Below, piece by piece: positions 44,839 through 54,114 of a DNA stretch of 64,000 nt; position 1 is the first letter of the stretch; the number at the start of each line of letters is the position of its first letter. The stretch is from the NCBI RefSeq assembly GCF_020089865.1, contig NZ_JAIRBM010000006.1:124001-188000 (forward strand). Direction: 5' to 3'. The notes beneath the pieces are model-generated. The model saw only the letters and a list, made by a program, of their open reading frames with translations, was not told the DNA's origin and ran no database searches. The DNA is from Microvirga puerhi (GTDB lineage: Bacteria > Pseudomonadota > Alphaproteobacteria > Rhizobiales > Beijerinckiaceae). Position numbers and translations under genes: made by a program.

Positions 44839-46200
44839 ATGTGTGAAACGGCAATCATACCGGGAAGTATCGCAGGATGCGCTTCCGTCCGCCTCCTCCG
44901 CTCGTCCCTTCTCCTCTCCGTTGCCGCACTCACCCTGTCTTTTCCAATGACTGCGAGGACGGCACGCGCCGATGAGACATGCCAGTCTCCCTATATGGCC
45001 AAGATCACCGGCGAAGAAGAGTTCGTCTATGTCTGGACGCTCGGCCAAGAAGGCGTCGGCGACGGTATGGACAAGATCGTCACGGTCGATGTTCGGACGA
45101 ACTCTCCCACGTTTGGCAAGGTCATCGACTCGGATTCAGTTGGTGGGCGCGGTGAAGCTCATCATGGTGGCTTCACGGATGATCGCAAGACATTCTGGGC
45201 CGCCGGTTTAGCCGACAGCAAGATTTATATCTTCGATATTTCGACAGACCCCGCCAACCCGAAGGTCATCAAGACCATCAGCGATTTTGTGGAGAAGAGC
45301 GGCGGCGTGACCGGCCCTCATGGCGCCTATGCCCTTCCGGGGCGAATGCTGATTCCGGGATTGTCCAATAGGAATGGAGACGGCCGCACGGCCCTCGTCG
45401 AATACTCTAACGATGGCCAATATATTACCACCCATTGGATGCCGACTGCAGCAAGCCCACGCGGAGCAGCCGTCGAGAACGTCGCCGACGGATACGGCTA
45501 TGACGCGAGAGTGCTTCCCCGGAAAAACGTGATGCTCACGTCGTCCTTCACCGGGCAGGACAACTACATGCGGCCGTTCGGCGAGCTCATCAAAGATCCT
45601 GAGGCGCTCAAGAAATTCGGCCAGACAATGGTGCTATGGGATTTTCACGCGCGTCAACCAAAGGTGGTTTTCAATGTTCCCGGCGCTCCTCTCGAGATTC
45701 GATGGGCATGGGGCGTTCAGAACAACTATGCGTTCACATCGACGGCTCTCACATCGAAGCTGTGGCTTGTCTATGAAGACCACGACGGCGCGTGGAAAGC
45801 GGAGGCGGTGGCGGATATCGGCGATCCGGCGAGTGCTCCCGTTCCCGTCGACATCAGTTTGAGCGCGGACGACAGCACCTTGTTCGCCGACACCTTCGCT
45901 GACGGAGTGACCCACGTCTTCGATGTCTCGGACCCACATCATCCGAAGCAGATCTACGAAAGGAAAATCGGAAAGCAGGTCAACATGGTCTCCCAGAGCT
46001 GGGACGGAAAGCGGTTGTACTACACCAGCTCACTTCTCTCGCGCTGGGACAAGCCGGGAGAGGACGGCGAGCAGTTCCTGCGTGCCTATGGCTGGAACGG
46101 AAAAGAGCTGACATCCCGGTTCGCGATTGATTTCACGCGCGAGGGACTTGGCCGACCTCACATGATGGCCTTCGGCTCGACAAAACTTTATTCCGACTAG
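44839..46200 (+). CDS. mtoX: Selenium-binding protein family methanethiol oxidase
   Basis: A 453-residue secreted protein of the SBP56/MtoX family. The family in Hyphomicrobium-type bacteria oxidises methanethiol to formaldehyde, H2S and H2O2 and is a periplasmic copper enzyme. The signal peptide runs about residues 17-48 (LLRSSLLLSVAALTLSFP, cleavage after ARA). Family motifs include VGGRGEAHHGGFT, GVTGPHGAYALPG and LGRPHMMAFG, with the His residues that could bind metal. Start 44839 has the ideal GGAGGAAG before it. A SCO1-like copper chaperone follows, as in known mtoX loci. No selenocysteine codon is required, as the reading frame has no internal stop. Confidence 0.85.
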   Translation: MCETAIIPGSIAGCASVRLLRSSLLLSVAALTLSFPMTARTARADETCQSPYMAKITGEEEFVYVWTLGQEGVGDGMDKIVTVDVRTNSPTFGKVIDSDSVGGRGEAHHGGFTDDRKTFWAAGLADSKIYIFDISTDPANPKVIKTISDFVEKSGGVTGPHGAYALPGRMLIPGLSNRNGDGRTALVEYSNDGQYITTHWMPTAASPRGAAVENVADGYGYDARVLPRKNVMLTSSFTGQDNYMRPFGELIKDPEALKKFGQTMVLWDFHARQPKVVFNVPGAPLEIRWAWGVQNNYAFTSTALTSKLWLVYEDHDGAWKAEAVADIGDPASAPVPVDISLSADDSTLFADTFADGVTHVFDVSDPHHPKQIYERKIGKQVNMVSQSWDGKRLYYTSSLLSRWDKPGEDGEQFLRAYGWNGKELTSRFAIDFTREGLGRPHMMAFGSTKLYSD

Positions 46201-46218
46201 GGCGAGGGAGAGGTCATC

Positions 46219-46959
46219 ATGCGTGTATCTCGCCTCATTCTGTTCCTCTGGGAAACCGGCGTTGTCCTCAGCTCAGGACGCGTGGAAGTGCTGGCCCACG
46301 ACCTCCATGGCAAGCCAGCTGTTGTTGAATTGCCGAGTCACTCCCCTGCCGACTATGCGTTTCCTCTGCCGGTGCCCGGAAGCTATGAACTTCCGCCGAT
46401 TAGAAAAGCTTCGGGCGGTGACGTTCTGGATGAGCGTGGAAACATGCACGATCTGGGACATTTCTTCGCCGGGCGGGTAACCGTTCTCGCCTTCATCTAT
46501 ACGCGTTGCGGAGATGCATGCCCGACCGCGTCGCTTCAGATGTCTCTTCTTCAGGATCTGGCATCGCGAGACGACCATGTCGTTCCACGGATGCGCCTGC
46601 TTTCGGTGAGTTTCGATCCCGACCACGATACGCCACAGGTTATGGCGGAATATGCGGCGAACTGGCGCTCGACGGCGACAAGTGCTCCGGACTGGGATTT
46701 CGTGACAGCGCCGCACCATTCGGCACTTGCGCCGATCCTTTCTGCCTATGGCCAAGTCGTAGATGCGCCCAAACGTGCGGATCTCTCCGACCCCCTGCTT
46801 CACCATGTCTTCAGGGCTTTTCTGATCGATCCATCGGGTCAGATCAGAAATATCTATAGCCTCGACTTTCTCGATCCCGATTTGGTTCTGAATGATATCA
46901 GATCTCTTCTTCTCGAACAGGACGGTCTGGAACACACCTCGCACACGTTGCGGCGATAG
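46219..46959 (+). CDS. SCO1/SenC family copper-delivery thioredoxin-like protein
   Basis: A 246-residue exported protein, probably attached by an N-terminal hydrophobic stretch (LILFLWETGVVLSS). The thioredoxin-fold domain carries the copper-binding CxxxC (C97, C101) in YTRCGDACP and a histidine at about 195-196 (LLHHVFRAFLID). Family proteins deliver copper to oxidases. It lies 18 bases after mtoX, so it likely supplies copper to that enzyme. Together they fit a periplasmic methanethiol oxidation unit. Confidence 0.86.
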   Translation: MRVSRLILFLWETGVVLSSGRVEVLAHDLHGKPAVVELPSHSPADYAFPLPVPGSYELPPIRKASGGDVLDERGNMHDLGHFFAGRVTVLAFIYTRCGDACPTASLQMSLLQDLASRDDHVVPRMRLLSVSFDPDHDTPQVMAEYAANWRSTATSAPDWDFVTAPHHSALAPILSAYGQVVDAPKRADLSDPLLHHVFRAFLIDPSGQIRNIYSLDFLDPDLVLNDIRSLLLEQDGLEHTSHTLRR

Positions 46960-46988
46960 CCGCAGCTTCTCACGAAAGGAGCCTCAAG

Positions 46989-48413
46989 ATGGAATCGCTT
47001 TCGATTACGACGATCAACGGTCAAGCTGCAACGATCCCACCGGACGCACTACTTGCGCTGCAGGGTGGACTGCGCGGCCGTACCCTCATAAGAGAAGAGG
47101 CCGGCTACGACGCCGCCCGGAGCATATGGAACGGAATGATCGACCGTTCGCCTGGCATGATCATTCGCTGTCATGGCGCCGCCGACGTCATGCACGCAGT
47201 CGACTTCGCCCGTGAGCGGAACCTTGTCGTCGCCGTTCGAGGCGGCGGCCATAACATCGCAGGCAACGCCGTGTGTGAAGGCGGATTGATGATCGATCTG
47301 TCGCCGATGAACTTCGTTCGTGTCGACCCCACGGCGAAGCGGGCCTTGATCGGCCCCGGCGCGACGCTCGGCGACGTCGATCGGGAGACCCAGGCGTTCG
47401 GGCTCGCTCTTCCGACAGGGATCAATTCTACGACCGGTATTGCCGGCCTGACTCTCGGAGGTGGATTCGGTTGGCTCACGCGGAAATACGGTCTCACGAT
47501 CGACAGTCTTGTCTCCGCGGACGTCGTCGTTGCGGACGGCCGCATGCTGCGCGCCAGCCGCGAGGAGAATCCCGATCTATTCTGGGCCATTCGTGGCGGC
47601 GGAGGAAATTTCGGCATCGTCACGAGCTTTGAATTCGATCTCCATGACGTGGGGCCAGAGATCCTCTCCGGACTTGTCGTGCATCCCTTCGAACATGCAT
47701 CGGAGCTTCTCAGAGCCTATCGAGACACGGTCAAGAATGTACCCGAGGAGCTGAGTTGCTGGGTGGTGATGCGCAAGGCGCCGCCGCTTCCGTTCCTCCC
47801 AGCGGAGTGGCACGGACGGGAAATCATGATCTTTGCCCTCTGTTACGTCGGCGACTTGGCAGAGGGCGAAAAGGTGGCCCAGCCTATTCGCTCCCTTGGC
47901 CATCCTATCGCGGATGTCGTCGGTCCGCATCGGCTCGTCGACTGGCAATCGGCTTTCGATCCACTCCTCACCACAGGAGCGCGCAATTACTGGAAGAGCC
48001 ATGATTTCGGGACCCTGAGCGACGAGGTTCTGGACATTATCAGCCAGGCTGTCCGGTCGTTGCCGAGTGCCGAATGCGAGGTGTTTCTGGCGCATCTTGG
48101 TGGTGCGATGAGCCGCATCAGCAACGATGCAACCGCCTATCCGCAGCGGGCTGCCCATTTCGTCATGAATGTGCATACCCGTTGGCGGGAGAACAAGGAC
48201 GACAACCTGTGCATCGATTGGGCACGACGTCTCTTCAAGGCGGCGGAACCGTTCGCCCTGGGCAGCGCATATGTCAACTTCATGCCGGAAGATGAGACCG
48301 ACCGCGTCGAGAAGATCTATGGCGCCAACTACAAGCGCTTGGCGGAACTCAAGAGGAAATACGATCCGCAGAACATGTTTCGCATGAACCAGAACATCAA
48401 ACCCATGCCCTGA
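46989..48413 (+). CDS. FAD-linked oxidoreductase with berberine-bridge-like C-terminus
   Basis: A 474-residue PCMH-type FAD oxidase. The covalent-FAD His is H88 in AVRGGGHNIAG. The motif that would hold the second link (a Cys) is TLGGGFGWLTRKYG without Cys, so FAD is probably attached once. The C-terminus NFMPEDETDRVEKIYGANYK is the BBE motif. No signal peptide is apparent. It follows the SCO1 gene by 29 bases. Substrates of such enzymes range from sugars to alkaloids, so the role here is open. A MauG-like gene, seen in reference mtoX loci, is not present. Confidence 0.85.
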   Translation: MESLSITTINGQAATIPPDALLALQGGLRGRTLIREEAGYDAARSIWNGMIDRSPGMIIRCHGAADVMHAVDFARERNLVVAVRGGGHNIAGNAVCEGGLMIDLSPMNFVRVDPTAKRALIGPGATLGDVDRETQAFGLALPTGINSTTGIAGLTLGGGFGWLTRKYGLTIDSLVSADVVVADGRMLRASREENPDLFWAIRGGGGNFGIVTSFEFDLHDVGPEILSGLVVHPFEHASELLRAYRDTVKNVPEELSCWVVMRKAPPLPFLPAEWHGREIMIFALCYVGDLAEGEKVAQPIRSLGHPIADVVGPHRLVDWQSAFDPLLTTGARNYWKSHDFGTLSDEVLDIISQAVRSLPSAECEVFLAHLGGAMSRISNDATAYPQRAAHFVMNVHTRWRENKDDNLCIDWARRLFKAAEPFALGSAYVNFMPEDETDRVEKIYGANYKRLAELKRKYDPQNMFRMNQNIKPMP

Positions 48414-48450
48414 TGGGACGGCTCACTGAGAAGTTATCGTCGCCCCGATA

Positions 48451-49101
48451 TCAGGAGGCGTTTCGTGCAGCCCACAGCATGCCGCGCTTCAGGATCGTGC
48501 GCATCTGTGGAACCTCGAACTCCTTCGCGACGTGGCCAAGGGAGCTGTAGAAGACGCGCCCTTGGCCATGGCGACGCTTCCAGACGACCGGCATGACGAC
48601 ACCTTCGATCCATGGCGCATGAGTCCCGGAGAACGTAGTGGTTGCGAGGACCTCGTTCGAGGGGTCCACATGCATATAATATTGCTCGGAGCGGTAATCG
48701 AAATCGTTCACTCCCTGCATGATCGGATCATCGGCGCAGCGGATGGTGACGCGATAGTCGATGATGTTGCCGGGGTGGGCGACCCATTGGCCTCCGCACA
48801 TGAACTGATACTCGACCGCCTCTCGAAAGGCATCACCCATGCCGCCGTGATAGCCCGCGAGCCCGACACCACCACGCACCGCCCTTGAGAGGTTCTCTAC
48901 TTCCTCCTTTGCGATCTTCCCCATGGTGTAGATGGGGACGATCAGATCAAGGCTGGCGATGGCAGGATCCGCAAAGGCCTGCGTGGAATTCTCCAGCGCG
49001 ACAGAGAATCCGTCCTCCCGCAGCATTTCGGCGATGAGCCCCGCGCATTGCTCCGGCTCGTGTCCGTTCCAACCGCCCCAGACGATCAAGGCTTCGCTCA
49101 T
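48451..49101 (-). CDS. ThuA-family (trehalose-utilisation-like) protein
   Basis: A 216-residue glutamine-amidotransferase-fold protein of the ThuA family. Recognisable parts are ALIVWGGWNGHEPEQCAG, VGLAGYHGGMGDAFR, HPGNIIDYRV and KGRVFYSSLGH-like GRVFYSSLGHVAKEF. Rhizobial ThuA acts with ThuB in converting disaccharides to 3-keto derivatives. Here it is the last gene of a sugar-importer operon, which supports a role in handling the imported glycoside. Start 49101 (MSEALIVWGG) is preferred over 49113. Confidence 0.82.
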   Translation of the reverse strand: MSEALIVWGGWNGHEPEQCAGLIAEMLREDGFSVALENSTQAFADPAIASLDLIVPIYTMGKIAKEEVENLSRAVRGGVGLAGYHGGMGDAFREAVEYQFMCGGQWVAHPGNIIDYRVTIRCADDPIMQGVNDFDYRSEQYYMHVDPSNEVLATTTFSGTHAPWIEGVVMPVVWKRRHGQGRVFYSSLGHVAKEFEVPQMRTILKRGMLWAARNAS

Positions 49102-49122
49102 GTTTGAACACACTTTTCGCTT

Positions 49123-50298
49123 CTATGCCGCCGAGGCAGCCTGCGGCAGGCCTTTCCAGAGCTTGGCCGCATCCGCATCGTCGAGAACAGGCGGACGCTC
49201 CAGAGTCGTCGTGATCGCCTTCGGTTGCCCTGTAGCCGCTCCCTCGAGAATACTGTGCATCACCTCAAGGACATGCAGCGCAAGGCGCCCGGTCGCCCGA
49301 TGTGGTGTCCCGTGCAGGGCAGCGCTGGCGAGGTCCGCCAATCCCAGTGCACGGTAATTGGCACGGGACGGTGCATCCGGGGCCCAGTTTGGGGAGCGCC
49401 AATTGGGAGCTCCCAATGGCATGTCACCGGAATCGACGCCGCGCCACTCGCCTCCGCGCTCCGTCATCTCCACAACGCCTCCGAAGAAGTTCGGATCAGG
49501 CACGCGCAGTGAACCCTCCGTGCCGTAAAGCTCAATTGCCGGGTGGCCGTGCTTCCACACGTCCCAGCTCATGCAGAACGTCACCTGCGCACCAGAGAAG
49601 AATTCCAGCAGGGCCATCACATGGGTCGGCGTTTCGACCGCGATCCTGTGGCCCTTACGCGGCGATTCCGACGTTACAATCCGCTCCGGAAATCCGATGC
49701 TCGACATGGCGAAGACTCGCTTGACCGGTCCGGCGAGGTTCACGAGCGCGCTCAGATAGTATGGCGCCATGTCCAGGATCGGCCCGCCGCCAGTCTTGAA
49801 GAAGAACTCCGGATCCGGGTGCCAATGCTCCATGCCATGCGACATGAGAAAGGCCGTGCCGGATAGAATGCGCCCGATCGCTCCATCGTCGACAATCTTG
49901 CGAGCAAGACGCCCTCCCCCTCCAAGGAATGTATCGGGTGCGCAGCCGAGAAGAAGGCCTCGTGCCTCCGCCTCGTCCACAAGGCGACGGCCCTGCTCGA
50001 AATCCACGGCCAGGGGCTTCTCGGAGAAGACATGCTTTCCGGCGCTGAGCGCTGCAAGCGAGACGCCGAAATGGGCGCCGGGAATGGTCAGATTGACCAC
50101 GAGATCGATATCCTCGCGCGCCAGAAGCGCGTCGACGGTGAGTGCCTCGATCCCATAGCGACTCGCCTGCGCCTGCGCCGCCTCCGGCCGCATATCCGCG
50201 CAGGCGCGCAGATCGAGACCCCGATAAGCGGGAATATTCTGAAGATAGATGCCGGAAATATTGCCGCAGCCGATAATGCCGACGCCGAGAGCGCTCAT
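49123..50298 (-). CDS. Gfo/Idh/MocA-family oxidoreductase
   Basis: A 391-residue NAD(P)-dependent dehydrogenase. The Rossmann motif is GIIGCGNISGIYLQ near the N-terminus, and the catalytic Lys is in FSEKPLAVDF (EKP). The C-terminal half is the usual sugar-binding beta sheet (GGGPILDMAPYYLSALVNLA). Start 50298 (MSALGVGII) follows the stop of the TIM-barrel gene by five bases; the longer frame to 50433 lies in that gene. In operons with ThuA and a TIM-barrel protein such enzymes oxidise the C3 hydroxyl of a sugar. The substrate is unknown. Confidence 0.88.
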   Translation of the reverse strand: MSALGVGIIGCGNISGIYLQNIPAYRGLDLRACADMRPEAAQAQASRYGIEALTVDALLAREDIDLVVNLTIPGAHFGVSLAALSAGKHVFSEKPLAVDFEQGRRLVDEAEARGLLLGCAPDTFLGGGGRLARKIVDDGAIGRILSGTAFLMSHGMEHWHPDPEFFFKTGGGPILDMAPYYLSALVNLAGPVKRVFAMSSIGFPERIVTSESPRKGHRIAVETPTHVMALLEFFSGAQVTFCMSWDVWKHGHPAIELYGTEGSLRVPDPNFFGGVVEMTERGGEWRGVDSGDMPLGAPNWRSPNWAPDAPSRANYRALGLADLASAALHGTPHRATGRLALHVLEVMHSILEGAATGQPKAITTTLERPPVLDDADAAKLWKGLPQAASAA

Positions 50299-50303
50299 GA
50301 CGT

Positions 50304-51071
50304 TCAATCCTCGATATTCTGCAAAAAGATGAAGCTGTTGCGGGCGGTTCGCGCCGGATCCGCGGGCTTGTCGTGCTCGACGACCATCCACTCCGCGCCA
50401 GCGTCGCGACAAATGCGCCACAGATCCCGCCAATCGAGGATGCCTGCTCCGACATCCGTCCAGCCGTCCTGATCCTCATTCTGGCCGGTGGGCGCGATGT
50501 CCTTCACATGCGCTGCGGTCACACGATCGCGGTAGCGGTGAATCCAATGCTCCGGGTCGGCTCCTCCACGCGCCAGCCATGCGACATCCACTTGCCAGGT
50601 CAGAGGGCTGCTTCCCGCAGCCTCAAAGATCAGCTCGAGCGCTGTCTTCTCGCCCTCCTTGGGCTTCAGCTCCCAGTGATGATTATGATAGCCGAGCCGG
50701 ATGCCATGTTCGTGAAACCGTTCGGAGATGCGGCCGAGCTCGAGGCCGAGAGAGCGCCAACCCTCCGCTGGCATATCCCGCTGCTCGGGCGGGACCGCCG
50801 GCATGAAGAGGTCCTTGAAACCAAGCGTCCTGCAGGCATGGAGAATGGCTTCAGGCTTGTCGCGAAGCGCTGCGAGACTGACGTGACTTGAAGATGCCTT
50901 CAATCCTCGTGCGGCCAGCTTCGCTTTCACGCCAGCTGCGTCGTCGAGATGCGACCCGACCGTCTCCACATTGCGATATCCGGCATCCGCGACAGTATCG
51001 AGGATGCGGTCGAGACTTTCCATCATGCGCAAGGTGTAGAGCTGGATCGAAAGAATATCGGTAACGCTCAT
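50304..51071 (-). CDS. Sugar phosphate isomerase/epimerase-like TIM-barrel protein
   Basis: A 255-residue xylose-isomerase-like TIM barrel. Metal-ligand regions are VETVGSHL, GYHNHHWELK and WQVDVAWLARGG, with AHVKDIAP near the end. Proteins of this class act as epimerases or as hydrolases/eliminases of 3-keto-glycosides in loci with Gfo/Idh dehydrogenases. It lies between the ATPase gene and the dehydrogenase in one run, so it probably works on the imported compound. No more precise substrate can be given. Confidence 0.85.
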   Translation of the reverse strand: MSVTDILSIQLYTLRMMESLDRILDTVADAGYRNVETVGSHLDDAAGVKAKLAARGLKASSSHVSLAALRDKPEAILHACRTLGFKDLFMPAVPPEQRDMPAEGWRSLGLELGRISERFHEHGIRLGYHNHHWELKPKEGEKTALELIFEAAGSSPLTWQVDVAWLARGGADPEHWIHRYRDRVTAAHVKDIAPTGQNEDQDGWTDVGAGILDWRDLWRICRDAGAEWMVVEHDKPADPARTARNSFIFLQNIED

Positions 51072-51136
51072 ATCGGTCCTCTATGGGGAATGGCAGGCGG
51101 CGGCTCTGGGCCGGGCATTAGGGAGCGAATTGACGG

Positions 51137-52216
51137 TCAAAGTCTGTCACCGGTCTCAGGAGAGAAGAGTGACACCTGCGACACATCAACGGACAGCGTC
51201 AGGCTCTCTCCGGGCACGGCTCGTCGGCTACTGTTGGTGCGCACTTGAACGGAGCCCTCGTGATCGCTGCACCAGATCACCGTATCCGCGCCCATGGGTT
51301 CCACGATATCGATCATCAGGTCGGACCATGTTCCGTTCGTCGCGATTTCAAGATGCTCGGGTCGGATGCCGAGGACGATATCCTGGTCGACGGGGGGCCT
51401 CCCGCCGAACTGATAGTTGGCGAGTGAAAGGCGTCGCTGCCCCTTCACGAATTCCGGCACACCATTGTTCATCCCGATGCGGCCCTGGATGAAGTTCATC
51501 TGCGGAGATCCGACGAAGCCAGCCACGAACAGATTGGCCGGTCGATGATAGATCTCGCCCGGCGTGCCGATCTGCTGCACCTTCTGTTCCTTTAATACGA
51601 CGATCCTGTCGGCCAGCGTCATGGCCTCGATCTGGTCGTGCGTGACATAGACCATGGTCGTCTTGCCGAGCCTCGCGTGCAGCCTCTTGATTTCCACGCG
51701 AAGTTCATTCCGGAGCTTGGCATCGAGATTCGACAGAGGTTCGTCGAACAGAAAGACCGCCGCGTCGCGGACCAATGCCCGGCCGATAGCGACGCGCTGC
51801 CGTTGACCTCCGGAAAGTTGGTCGGGGCGGCGGTCGAGGAGATGAGCGATCTGCAGGAGGTCCGCCGCGTGTTTGACGCGCTTTTCAATCTCCGGCCTGG
51901 GAGTCTTGGCCATCTTCAGGCCGAACGACATGTTCTCCCGCACGCTCATGCGCGGATAGAGCGCGTAGGATTGGAACACCATCGCGATGCCACGATCCTT
52001 CGGCTCCTCCCATGTAACGTTCCGCCCACCGATCCAGATCTGCCCGGAAGCAACATCGAGAAGCCCGGCGATGGCGTTGAGGAGGGTCGACTTTCCACAT
52101 CCGGACGGGCCGAGGAGGACAATGAACTCTCCCTCCTCGATATCAAGGTTCAGTCCATCGAAGACTCTGAACGCCTCGAATGCAACCGACACGTCGCGAA
52201 CGGAAACGGAGCCCAT
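51137..52216 (-). CDS. Sugar ABC transporter ATP-binding protein (MalK/UgpC type)
   Basis: A 359-residue ABC ATPase with C-terminal TOBE regulatory domains. Walker A GPSGCGKST, signature LSGGQRQRVAIGRAL, Walker B VFLFDEPLSNLDAKLR and the switch His in VTHDQIEAMTLADR are all present. The C-terminal TOBE part (about 245-355) includes VLGIRPEHLEIATNG. It follows the permease gene by three bases and is the energising subunit of the importer. MalK-like proteins also receive regulatory input through this domain. Confidence 0.93.
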   Translation of the reverse strand: MGSVSVRDVSVAFEAFRVFDGLNLDIEEGEFIVLLGPSGCGKSTLLNAIAGLLDVASGQIWIGGRNVTWEEPKDRGIAMVFQSYALYPRMSVRENMSFGLKMAKTPRPEIEKRVKHAADLLQIAHLLDRRPDQLSGGQRQRVAIGRALVRDAAVFLFDEPLSNLDAKLRNELRVEIKRLHARLGKTTMVYVTHDQIEAMTLADRIVVLKEQKVQQIGTPGEIYHRPANLFVAGFVGSPQMNFIQGRIGMNNGVPEFVKGQRRLSLANYQFGGRPPVDQDIVLGIRPEHLEIATNGTWSDLMIDIVEPMGADTVIWCSDHEGSVQVRTNSSRRAVPGESLTLSVDVSQVSLFSPETGDRL

Positions 52217-52219
52217 GCC

Positions 52220-53104
52220 TCACCCTTTCACAGCACCTGCGGCGATGCCGCGGACGAACCAGCGTCCTGAGACGAAATAAACGACGAGGGGAACGAGCGC
52301 CGCGAGCATCGTCGCAGCCATATCGACGTTGTAGGCACGCTCGCCCTGGGTGGAGTGAACGATGTTGTTGAGCTGAACCGTCATCGGCAGGTTCGCGCGC
52401 CCAGCGAAGGTCAAGCCGAAAATGAAGTCGTTCCAAATGCCTGTCGTCTGCAGGATTGTCGCGACGACCAGCATGGGAATCGACATCGGCAGCATCACCC
52501 GCAGGAAGATCGTCCAGAATCCCCCGCCATCGATGCGAGCCGCCTTAAAGAGCTCAAGCGGCAGGCCCGCATAGTAGTTGCGGAAGAGCAACGTCATCGT
52601 CGGAAGCCCGAAGATGACGTGTACGATGACGATGCATGGCAGCGAGTTGTAGATCCCGGTCATCGAGAAGATGCGCACGAGCGGATAGAGAAAGACCTGA
52701 TAGGGAATGAAAGCTCCAAGGAGCAGGATGCCGAACAGGACGTTTGCACCCTTGACCCGCCAGAATGACAGCGCATAGCCGTTCACCGCCCCGGCAGCGA
52801 TAGACAGAATGACTGACGGGATCAGAATTCGCACGGAATTCCAGAAGCCGACGCTGATGCCATTGCATTCGAGCCCTGTACAGGCCGACGACCAGGCCTT
52901 GGTCCAGGCGTCAACGGTCAGGCTCGCAGGCCAGGCCAGGATATTGCCGAGCCGAATTTCCTCCATCGGCTTGAGCGACGTGACCAGCATGATCCAGAGC
53001 GGCAGCAGGAAGAACAGCGCCGCCGTGATCAGGAACGCGTATACACCGATGCGACCCGCTGTGATGCGCCGTGGACGCCGACCCTGAGGCACTACGGTGC
53101 TCAT
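52220..53104 (-). CDS. Sugar ABC transporter permease (MalG type)
   Basis: A 294-residue inner-membrane permease with about six helices. The EAA-like coupling loop is AARIDGGGFWTIFLRVMLPM. The start at 53104 overlaps the first permease stop by four bases. The larger frame to 53494 overlaps that gene and is not the start. The protein ends just before the ATPase gene. Confidence 0.9.
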   Translation of the reverse strand: MSTVVPQGRRPRRITAGRIGVYAFLITAALFFLLPLWIMLVTSLKPMEEIRLGNILAWPASLTVDAWTKAWSSACTGLECNGISVGFWNSVRILIPSVILSIAAGAVNGYALSFWRVKGANVLFGILLLGAFIPYQVFLYPLVRIFSMTGIYNSLPCIVIVHVIFGLPTMTLLFRNYYAGLPLELFKAARIDGGGFWTIFLRVMLPMSIPMLVVATILQTTGIWNDFIFGLTFAGRANLPMTVQLNNIVHSTQGERAYNVDMAATMLAALVPLVVYFVSGRWFVRGIAAGAVKG

Positions 53105-54036
53105 GCGTGCCTCCCTTGCGGGCGAACGTAACGGGCATAAACCCAGGGAGCGAGGATGGAGACGACACAGATCAGCATGATCGTCGCGGCAGCGGTTCCC
53201 AGCGCGATGTTGTTGCGCTCGAACAGGTGATCCATCACGAACTTCGCTGGCACTTCGGTCGCGATACCAGGACCGCCCATGGTCATCGCCACCACGAGAT
53301 CGTAAAGCTTCACCACGCTTGTCGCGAGCAGCACAGTTGCCGTCACGATCATCGGGCGAAGCAAGGGGAGGACGATGGAGGTATAGACACGCCAGGTCGG
53401 CACGCCATCGACTTTTGCCGCCTTCCAGAGATCTTCGTCGACACCACGCAGGCCCGCGAGCAGGATCGCCATCGTGAGACCCGACCCGTGCCACAAGCCT
53501 GCGATGACGATGGTATAAATCGCCATGTCCTGACTGACGATCCAGTCGAAGGTGAAGTTCGGAAAACCGAGATCACGGACGACTTTCTGCAGGCCGAGAC
53601 CCGGATTCAGGAACCATTGCCACGCCACACCCGTGACTACGAACGACATGGCATAGGGATAAAGGAATACGGTGCGGAAAGCGCCTTCTGCGCGAACATT
53701 CTGATCGATGAAGACGGCCAGCAGAAAGCCCAGAATGAGGCAGCCCGCGATGAACAGGACACCAAAGATGACGATGTTCTCCGCCGAGGTCACGAACCGG
53801 TCGTTCATGAAGAGCCGGCTGTATTGGGTAAGCCCGACCCAATCGAGTTTTGGCAGCAGCGTCGAGCTGGTGAAGGACAAACGGACTGTCCAGACCATGC
53901 AGCCGATATAGACCACGAGGACAACCAGTGCCGTCGGCAACAATGCCAGGGCAACGGGAAGCCTTGTCCTCAAGAGGCGCCGGCCTTGCGTGCTCGCTGC
54001 CCTCGCCGAGGGAATCTGGATCGAGACGGTGTCCAT
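53101..54036 (-). CDS. Sugar ABC transporter permease (MalF type)
   Basis: A 311-residue permease with six or seven membrane helices and an N-terminal cytoplasmic stretch rich in Arg. The coupling loop is AAKVDGVPTWRVYTSIVL with LPLLRPMI. It begins 78 bases after the binding-protein gene, and the gap contains a 12-bp perfect stem-loop. It pairs with the next permease to form the channel. Confidence 0.9.
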   Translation of the reverse strand: MDTVSIQIPSARAASTQGRRLLRTRLPVALALLPTALVVLVVYIGCMVWTVRLSFTSSTLLPKLDWVGLTQYSRLFMNDRFVTSAENIVIFGVLFIAGCLILGFLLAVFIDQNVRAEGAFRTVFLYPYAMSFVVTGVAWQWFLNPGLGLQKVVRDLGFPNFTFDWIVSQDMAIYTIVIAGLWHGSGLTMAILLAGLRGVDEDLWKAAKVDGVPTWRVYTSIVLPLLRPMIVTATVLLATSVVKLYDLVVAMTMGGPGIATEVPAKFVMDHLFERNNIALGTAAATIMLICVVSILAPWVYARYVRPQGRHA

Positions 54037-54061
54037 CGCACATACCCCTGTCGGGAGAGAA

Positions 54062-54094
54062 GGATCCGGCAGGAAACTTGTGCCTGCCGGATCC
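54062..54094 (-). repeat. Intercistronic stem-loop after the sugar-binding-protein gene
   Basis: GGATCCGGCAGG (54062-54073) pairs perfectly with CCTGCCGGATCC (54083-54094) around a nine-base loop. It is 20 bases past the binding-protein stop in transcript direction and 25 bases before the permease start. It probably sets a high ratio of binding protein to permease, as in the ehu and dpp operons here. Confidence 0.68.
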
Positions 54095-54114
54095 CGATGG
54101 GCGGCTTATCGCGA

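Noticed and set aside
44839..46200. Selenocysteine in the selenium-binding protein family gene
   Set aside because: The frame contains no internal TGA, and the family name does not imply a selenocysteine residue.
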